The position numbers and the translations under genes were made by a program. Source: DASSFZ01 sp036514635 (GTDB lineage Bacteria > Chloroflexota > Anaerolineae > Fen-1058). From it: a DNA stretch of 9,214 nucleotides. A model generated the notes under the pieces. It was not told the DNA's origin. It made no database searches and was given only the letters and a program-made list of their open reading frames with translations. How positions within the stretch are numbered: position 1 is the first letter of the stretch; every line of letters begins with the position of its first letter. The stretch spans positions 1 through 9,214 of the forward strand of contig DATBWU010000209.1 in assembly GCA_036514635.1 (NCBI GenBank), given 5' to 3'. Below, one piece after another: positions 1-4,982 of the stretch.

Positions 1-1
1 C

Positions 2-220
2 GCGGATCTATCTGAGCGCCTGTCGATCGACGCAACGCAAATCACGGTCGTTGGTTTCAGCGCCGAGGTGTGGCCCGACGCCAGCCTGGGGTGTCCTGAA
101 CCCGGTGTGCAGTATGCGCAAGTGCTGACCGAGGGCTATCGCATTCAGTTGAAGGTGAGCGACCGCGTTTACGACTACCACGGCGGTGGAACTCGCGGGC
201 CTTTCCTGTGTGAAGAGTAA
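2..220 (+). CDS. 3' end of a gene for an uncharacterised protein (5' end outside window)
   Basis: The reading frame is open from the left edge to a TAA at 218-220 and gives the last 72 residues of a protein. The fragment contains 'VWPDASLGCPEPG', then 'YAQVLTEGYRIQL' and 'VYDYHGGG', and ends in 'FLCEE'. From memory, short domains with a 'W.D.SLGCP.PG...AQV...GY.I.L...Y.YH' pattern are common in uncharacterised secreted or lipoproteins of Chloroflexota and Cyanobacteria. The two cysteines, in 'LGCP' and 'FLCEE', could form a disulfide outside the cell. No function can be assigned and the N-terminal part is missing. The minus-strand frame over the same bases is a shadow, because the plus frame carries the recognisable motif. 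The gene is convergent with the protease gene that ends at 357. Confidence 0.65.
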   Translation, partial: ADLSERLSIDATQITVVGFSAEVWPDASLGCPEPGVQYAQVLTEGYRIQLKVSDRVYDYHGGGTRGPFLCEE

Positions 221-255
221 CTTCACACTAGTACATCGCGGCGGAAATACCCCAA

Positions 256-333
256 CGGTTTGTCATGCTGAGCGGAGCGAAGCATCCCGCCCATAGTGCC
301 GAGACTCTTCGCTTCGCTCAGAGTGACAACCAT
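256..333. repeat. Imperfect inverted repeat between convergent genes; dispersed palindrome or bidirectional terminator
   Basis: The left arm (about 258-285) reads GTCATGCTGAGCGGAGCGAA, and the right arm (about 303-331) contains TTCGCTTCGCTCAGAGTGAC. The reverse complement of the right arm, GTCACTCTGAGCGAAGCGAA, matches the left arm with only a few differences. The loop is about 17 bases. It sits in the 136-base spacer between the stops of two convergent genes, so it could end transcription from both sides, although no clear T-tract follows either arm. From memory, palindromes with a GTCATTCTGAGCGAAGCGAAG core are scattered between genes in many Chloroflexota genomes, so it may be a dispersed repeat family. 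I see no gene in 221-356. Confidence 0.75.
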
Positions 334-356
334 TGGCTCATTTAAGCCCAGGAGCA

Positions 357-3300
357 CTAGGGTGTGATTATGCCGTTGAAGCAGGCGATGTTGGTTCCGA
401 ACCAGATGTCGCCTGTCATTTCGGCGCAGTTCTGATACGAGCCGCTGCGGGGGGCGGTCGCCTGGAAGGTGATGACCTTCGTCTCGCCCGGATTACCGGG
501 AAGGTAAGTGACCAGCACATCCTGCAACCCATCGGGCGGCGTGCCGATGCTGCCTTCGCCGTAGTAGTACGTATCACCGAACAGGCCAGCGCCATCTTCC
601 GCGCCGATCGTGCCGTCGGCCGTGCTGCCGGTGAAACCTCCGTAGCTGAACCATATACCATCCGTGCCATCCTGGAACCAGATCTGGAAAGTCGCCGTCG
701 ACGTGGCGCCGCCGAAGCGTGGCACGTTGTCCCACTCGAAGACGGTGTAGTTGTTCACGCCGTCGGTCAAGCCGGCCAGGTACCAGTTGCCGCTGTTCGT
801 CAAATCCAGATCGGTCCACCACGCTGCGAGCAGATTGTTCGGGATGGCGGGGTTGGGCAACTGGACGTTCGCGCCTGGCGCGGCAACACCGCTGCTGTTG
901 CCCAACTCGATTGTGCCGTTGACAGACCAGATCACGGTGTCGTAGTGCTGGCCCAGGTAGTTGATGTCCACGCCGCTGATGATCCAGCCGCCGTCGTCGG
1001 TGTTGGTGGGCAGGGCGAACGGCCCCGCGCCGAGGGAGGCCAGCGAGACGTAGCCACTAATCAGCGGGACAGCCGAGACATCGACCGTCGGTGAGCCGGC
1101 AGCCCCGATCACGCCGCTAAACGTCACGCCGTTGCCGGACTCAGTCCCGCCGACCACGCTGCCATTGACCAGACGCAGCTGCCTGGGCAAGTCATCGACC
1201 AGGTTGACGTTGGCGTCGGTGAAGGCCGTGTTCTCCACGGTGATCGTGCACGTCGTCGTACCGCCGATGGCGAGTGTGCCGGGATCGCACGATTTGGCGA
1301 GCGTGACATTCGGCTGATCGCGGACGATCGTGATCGGGATGAGGTTTACGTACCGGCGGTAGTGAAGCACGATCGTGGCGAAGCGGACCTCGCCTGGCGG
1401 CACGTTGCGCGCATCGACGGTGATATCGAAGGTTACGTCGCCGCCGGCGTCGACGTAGAGGCGGTGAGGCACAGACACTTGAACGTCCGGCGGGGCAATG
1501 GCGTTCAACCCCCACCACGCGCCGCGCTCAAGCTCGCTGTGGATCGTGCGCTGGACGGTGACCTGGCCGGGCATGATCGGCACGTACACGCTTGGGTAAT
1601 TGGCGTTCCACAGATCGTTCTCGTGAGCCACGAAGTCCGCACCACTGGCGCTGATCGTGAGGCCCGGGTTCATCGCGCGCGCCAACATGATGCGCCCGGA
1701 GCCACGGTCGAAGGGATCGGACAGCGTGACGCCGTCTTCCTTCACGACGAAGGGATTGGCCGTCGTCATGAGCGCCGACTTGATTTGGCCCGGCGTCCAA
1801 TCGGGATGCAGCGCCGCGAGCAGCGCCGCCGAGCCGGCCACGTGCGGGCTGGACATCGACGTGCCCTGGATCACCTGGAACAGTTGGCCCGGCAATCCGC
1901 CCACGATGCTGTGCGGCAGTGGCGTGTGACCGGCCAGGATGTCCACGCCGGGCGCGGTCACATCGGGCTTGCTGATGCCCAGTGTCTGCCCGGGGCCGCC
2001 GCGCGAGCTGAACGGAGCCATCACATCACCCGGCACGCGCGTCGCCGCGCCATCGGTGAAGGTCGCTGTCACATCGGTGTGCGTTGACAGGAAGTTGAGC
2101 AGCGCCGTGCCGGCATCGACCTCCAGATGGACGCTGGGGATGAAGTGATTGTCGTTGCCCACACCCTGGAGCGAGGGGTTGTACAGGATCATGCCGCCTG
2201 CGCCACCTTGCTGCACGTTGTAGCCTTTTGCCACACGCGCGACGACGCCGCGCTCGCAGACGACGATCTGGCCGCTGAACGTGCCGGCGGGAAACGGGGC
2301 CGCGCACAGCGCGTCGCCGAAATTGGCTGCCAGGACGACCGGCGTCGGTGTGCTGACGCCCGCCGTGATCGACGCGCCTTCCAGCGTCAGTTTGTCTCCG
2401 TTGCTTGCCGTGAGATTCAGGGTGCTCACGAATGCGCGATCCTGCGTGCTGGCTGCCACCGTTGTCACCCACGGTTCTCGGTGTTCGACGGTATCGAGGC
2501 CGGGGCCATCGTTCCCGGCGGATGCCGCGACAAAGACACCCGCGTTATAAGCGTCCAGGAACGCCAGCGAAACGGCATCGCTGTACGGGTCACTGCCGCC
2601 GCCGATCGAGAAGTTGATGACGTCCACACCGTCGAGAATAGCCTGCTCGACGGCTGCCGCCGAATCGCTGACGTAGCACCCGACATTGCCGCAGACTTTA
2701 TACATCGCCACATGTGCACGCGGCGCGACGCCGGAGATCTCGCCACGGTCGATGCCCAGCAGGGTGGCCACGACGCCCGCGTTTCCGGCGGCGGTGCTGG
2801 CGGTGTGCGTGCCGTGACCCTCGCTGTCACGCGCCGAGGGAAATTCGCCGGGCAGCAGCGGATTGAGCGACTCGTAGGTCTGCATGAAGCGCGCTGCGCC
2901 GATCAGCTTGTGATTGCAGGTGAACGGCGCATCGCCGGGAACGTCGCTCCCGAACTCGCACGCGGTGCCGGTCCAGGTAGCAGGTGGGGCCGGATAGGCA
3001 TGGCCCGCCGGATCGGGATCGGCATCGTCTTCCGGATCGGGATCGGCATCGCCTTCCGGATCGGCATCGTCTTCCGGATCGGCATCGTCTTCCGGATCGG
3101 GATCGGCATCGTCTCCCGGATCGGAGAATGAAGGATGCTCGGGCCAGATGCCGGTGTCGAGCAAGCCGACGACGACGCCTTCGCCCGCATGCTCGACACC
3201 GCCCAGCGCCCGCCACACCGCCGGCGCGCCGATGAAGGACGGGCTTCGCTCGGTGTCGGGGTGCAGAACGGTATCCGGGTAAACGGCTTTCACGCCGGGG

Positions 3301-3746
3301 AGTTGTGCCACGGCCTTGACTTGGTCTGCCGGGACGAGCATTGACACGCCGCCCAGCACCACCCGGTAGCGATGGATAATGCGCGCGCCCGGAATACTCG
3401 ATACCGTAGTCCCCTCAAAGACCTTCGTCTGGGCGTCCAGGTAAGCCAGGTAGGCGAGGCTGTCGGCCGATTTGAGATCGAGCTCTTGGCCCGTCGTGCT
3501 CGGGCTGGTCGCCGAGAAGCCCAACACGGCGCCAGTGTAAGAAGCCAGGGGAGCCTCATCCAACTGGACGATGATGCTCACCGTTTTGGAGGACTCGGCG
3601 GCAGCGACCGGGGACGCCTGGAGCGCGAGTGGTCTGAGGCTGAGCGGGCCGGGCTTGCGCCCCTGCGCAGATAGCGTTCCTATGCCGATCGCGGAAGAGA
3701 CCAGTGCGAGAATCAGCGTCGCGATGAGAATCTTCGATTTTGGCAT
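357..3746 (-). CDS. Secreted S8 family (subtilisin-like) serine protease with PA and DUF11 domains
   Basis: Exported endopeptidase of 1129 residues. Order of parts: signal peptide (1-28, 'KSK' then a hydrophobic run ending 'SAQG'); I9-type propeptide (about 53-163); catalytic domain with Asp197 in 'LLDTGIWPEHPSF', His311 in 'GHGTHTAS', oxyanion Asn412 in 'SAGNDGPG' and Ser630 in 'GTSMSSPHVAG'; PA insert at about 485-560; Fn3-like segment at 690-810; DUF11 module from 812 ('VTLAKSCDPGTLAIGGTTTC'). A jellyroll, NIDO-like stretch (905-1072) interrupts the DUF11 module, whose last strands return at 1073-1129. All catalytic residues are present, so it should be active after propeptide removal. No LPXTG or C-terminal membrane segment is seen, so it is probably released. 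I chose ATG 3746 because the signal peptide follows at once and a GGGA lies 6 bases upstream; an in-frame ATG at 3857 would add 37 residues unlike a signal peptide. Residues 209-246 are an acidic repeat. Confidence 0.95.
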   Translation of the reverse strand: MPKSKILIATLILALVSSAIGIGTLSAQGRKPGPLSLRPLALQASPVAAAESSKTVSIIVQLDEAPLASYTGAVLGFSATSPSTTGQELDLKSADSLAYLAYLDAQTKVFEGTTVSSIPGARIIHRYRVVLGGVSMLVPADQVKAVAQLPGVKAVYPDTVLHPDTERSPSFIGAPAVWRALGGVEHAGEGVVVGLLDTGIWPEHPSFSDPGDDADPDPEDDADPEDDADPEGDADPDPEDDADPDPAGHAYPAPPATWTGTACEFGSDVPGDAPFTCNHKLIGAARFMQTYESLNPLLPGEFPSARDSEGHGTHTASTAAGNAGVVATLLGIDRGEISGVAPRAHVAMYKVCGNVGCYVSDSAAAVEQAILDGVDVINFSIGGGSDPYSDAVSLAFLDAYNAGVFVAASAGNDGPGLDTVEHREPWVTTVAASTQDRAFVSTLNLTASNGDKLTLEGASITAGVSTPTPVVLAANFGDALCAAPFPAGTFSGQIVVCERGVVARVAKGYNVQQGGAGGMILYNPSLQGVGNDNHFIPSVHLEVDAGTALLNFLSTHTDVTATFTDGAATRVPGDVMAPFSSRGGPGQTLGISKPDVTAPGVDILAGHTPLPHSIVGGLPGQLFQVIQGTSMSSPHVAGSAALLAALHPDWTPGQIKSALMTTANPFVVKEDGVTLSDPFDRGSGRIMLARAMNPGLTISASGADFVAHENDLWNANYPSVYVPIMPGQVTVQRTIHSELERGAWWGLNAIAPPDVQVSVPHRLYVDAGGDVTFDITVDARNVPPGEVRFATIVLHYRRYVNLIPITIVRDQPNVTLAKSCDPGTLAIGGTTTCTITVENTAFTDANVNLVDDLPRQLRLVNGSVVGGTESGNGVTFSGVIGAAGSPTVDVSAVPLISGYVSLASLGAGPFALPTNTDDGGWIISGVDINYLGQHYDTVIWSVNGTIELGNSSGVAAPGANVQLPNPAIPNNLLAAWWTDLDLTNSGNWYLAGLTDGVNNYTVFEWDNVPRFGGATSTATFQIWFQDGTDGIWFSYGGFTGSTADGTIGAEDGAGLFGDTYYYGEGSIGTPPDGLQDVLVTYLPGNPGETKVITFQATAPRSGSYQNCAEMTGDIWFGTNIACFNGIITP
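3009..3122 (-). repeat. In-frame acidic minisatellite (DPEDDA / DPDPEDDA units) inside the protease
   Basis: Residues 209-246 of the protease are built almost only of Asp, Pro, Glu, Ala and Gly, in units of six (EDDADP, 18 bp) or eight (EDDADPDP, 24 bp). The DNA repeats nearly exactly: GATCCGGAAGACGATGCC recurs, with single changes that give GDDADP and GDADP variants. Unit lengths are multiples of three, so copy number can change without breaking the frame. The tract lies in the loop after the catalytic Asp (PEHPSFSDP) and before AGHAYPAPP. It looks like an expansion of a 'DPDP' seed already present in that loop. Calcium binding is possible but not shown. Confidence 0.9.
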
Positions 3747-3752
3747 TGCAGG

Positions 3753-3759
3753 TCCCTTT
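3753..3759 (-). promoter_or_regulatory. Shine-Dalgarno-like site supporting the protease start at 3746
   Basis: On the minus strand AAAGGGA is followed by six bases (CCTGCA) and ATG. The purine run is a moderate match to the anti-SD core. It supports the ATG at 3746, which opens directly into a signal peptide, over the in-frame ATG at 3857. Confidence 0.6.
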
Positions 3760-3771
3760 CTTTGTCGATCA

Positions 3772-3830
3772 GGTGACCGGCACTTCACCCCCTTCGCTCC
3801 GCTTCGGGGGCCTACGGAGTGCCGGTCACC
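3772..3830. repeat. Perfect 13-bp inverted repeat (hairpin) between lipoprotein and protease genes
   Basis: GGTGACCGGCACT (3772-3784) and AGTGCCGGTCACC (3818-3830) are exact reverse complements. Inside them, CCCCC (3788-3792) faces GGGGG (3806-3810), so RNA from this spacer should fold into a two-part stem. Both possible transcripts can form it. On the minus strand it lies 40 bases after the lipoprotein stop and 26 bases before the protease ATG. It could be a partial terminator, an mRNA stabiliser or a leader structure. No T-run follows the stem, so a classical intrinsic terminator is unlikely. The core CTTCGCTCCGCT (3792-3803) is the exact reverse complement of AGCGGAGCGAAG at 271-282 in the other palindrome. 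Confidence 0.85.
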
Positions 3831-3869
3831 TCGGAGGTTCACCACGGCAATTCCCAATGAGCCGAAATA

Positions 3870-4982
3870 TCAAGGTATCGGGACACCGATCGCAGCGATG
3901 TGATAACTGACGGGCGTGCCGAAGAAGTCATCGATCTCAAGGGTGAATGACCCATCCGGCTCCGGGTAAGCTAAACCTATGCCACTCGTCTTGCCCGATC
4001 CATCGAGCAAGGCCACGGAAATCTGGACAGAGTCGTAGGGCGTCTCGCCGAGGTTGGAAATATTGCCGGTCACGACGTAGTACGTAGCATTGGTGCCCGG
4101 ATCGGTCTGTGAGGTGAGCTGGACATTGCTCACGGCCAGGTCTGCGCGCACTGGATCGCTGATTGGGTCACCGGGGTCTACGGCGAGTTCAAGCGTCTGA
4201 TACTCAGTGATATCGATGTCGATATAGGTCGCGATGACATGGAATGGCGCTCTCAAGGCGGGGGGCATAAACGCCAGATCGGGCACGCCGAAGCCCTCGG
4301 CCACCGTCTGGCCGGACGCATCCTTGAAGGTGACGGCCAAGTTCGGCGCGTAGTAGGTGTTGCCTGTAGCGTTCTCCAGAATGCCCAACAGGTGGATGTC
4401 GCCAAAGCTGTTTTCGACGATATTGTAATTCAGCAGCCGCCACCCGTCAGTCACGCTGGGCGTTGGGACGCCCGTCGGCGTGGCGGTCGGCGTGGCAGTC
4501 GGGGTGTCGCTCGGTATCGAGGGGTTGGGTTGAGATTGGGGGGGCAGCGTGAGGTTCGCCGTGGGTAGTGGCGTGCGCGTTGCGGGGGCGAGCGTCTCGG
4601 TCGTGTTCGTCGAACCGCCGGATGTCGGCGTGGTCGCGCTGGCCGGCGTCGTCGGCGATTGTGCGCCTGTCGAGGGCGTCACGATCGGCGTCGGCGTGAC
4701 GAGACCATTCGCTCCCTGTGGCGTCGCCGTCGGCGCAATCGGGTTGACTTTAGACAAGCGTGTCGAGATCGGGGGGGCAGTGCCCTCGACGACCTGGATC
4801 ACCGGCCCGGTTGGCGTCGTGGCAGGCGCAACGCAACTACTCATCATCGCGGCAAACGCGCCCATCAGGATCAAGAACAACATTGCCGGTCTGGACTTGG
4901 AGCCGGCGACGGGCAATTGGGCCGGGGATGAAACAACGCCATGATGAAGGTGACGAAGCATGGTACGTAACCGTGGTCTCAT
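3870..4982 (-). CDS. Predicted lipoprotein with Thr/Pro-rich stalk and two FxLYD-like domains
   Basis: Protein of 370 residues with no enzymatic motif. A hydrophobic run at 34-46 (MLFLILMGAFAAM) leads to Cys50 in 'MSSC', an acceptable lipobox, so it is probably lipidated there and held at the outer face of the membrane. The N-region before it is unusually long, about 33 residues. Residues 51-178 are a low-complexity Thr/Pro/Ser stalk ('TPTATPTATPTG'). Two related beta-sandwich segments follow, at about 180-270 ('DIHLLGILENATGNTYY...LAVTFKDASG') and 281-370 ('YVVTGNISNLGETPYDSVQI...LLDGSG'). Both fit the FxLYD pattern of extracellular adaptor domains. The start is set by an ATGA overlap with the PBP stop (ATG 4980-4982, TGA 4979-4981). 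ATGs at 4961 and 4883 are in frame but lack an evident SD; the one at 4883 would give a tidier signal peptide. The coupling suggests a cell-wall role next to the PBP, which is inference. Confidence 0.85.
   Translation of the reverse strand: MRPRLRTMLRHLHHGVVSSPAQLPVAGSKSRPAMLFLILMGAFAAMMSSCVAPATTPTGPVIQVVEGTAPPISTRLSKVNPIAPTATPQGANGLVTPTPIVTPSTGAQSPTTPASATTPTSGGSTNTTETLAPATRTPLPTANLTLPPQSQPNPSIPSDTPTATPTATPTGVPTPSVTDGWRLLNYNIVENSFGDIHLLGILENATGNTYYAPNLAVTFKDASGQTVAEGFGVPDLAFMPPALRAPFHVIATYIDIDITEYQTLELAVDPGDPISDPVRADLAVSNVQLTSQTDPGTNATYYVVTGNISNLGETPYDSVQISVALLDGSGKTSGIGLAYPEPDGSFTLEIDDFFGTPVSYHIAAIGVPIP

Noticed and set aside
333..1094. Plus-strand open frame of 253 codons after the partial gene.
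   Set aside because: It lies entirely opposite the protease C-terminal domains apart from a few codons and shows no domain. Shadow frame.
2127..3131. Plus-strand open frame of 334 codons over the protease, ending in an 'RIGIGIVF' repeat.
   Set aside because: The repeat is only the acidic minisatellite read backwards, and the rest has no recognisable motif. The minus-strand subtilase is certain.
3772..3830. Classical rho-independent terminator after the lipoprotein gene.
   Set aside because: The stem is strong but no T-run follows it on either strand, so I list it only as an inverted repeat.
3747..3857. In-frame 37-codon N-terminal extension of the protease from ATG 3857.
   Set aside because: It would translate the hairpin and place charged residues ahead of a normal signal peptide. 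The ATG at 3746 has an SD-like site and opens directly into the signal peptide.
4532..4780. Two copies of GAGATYGGGGGGGCAG (4532-4547 and 4765-4780) with G7 runs; possible phase-variation tracts.
   Set aside because: The runs are only seven bases, are read in different frames of a Pro-rich stalk, and the gene is intact. Chance plus Pro codons is the simpler explanation.
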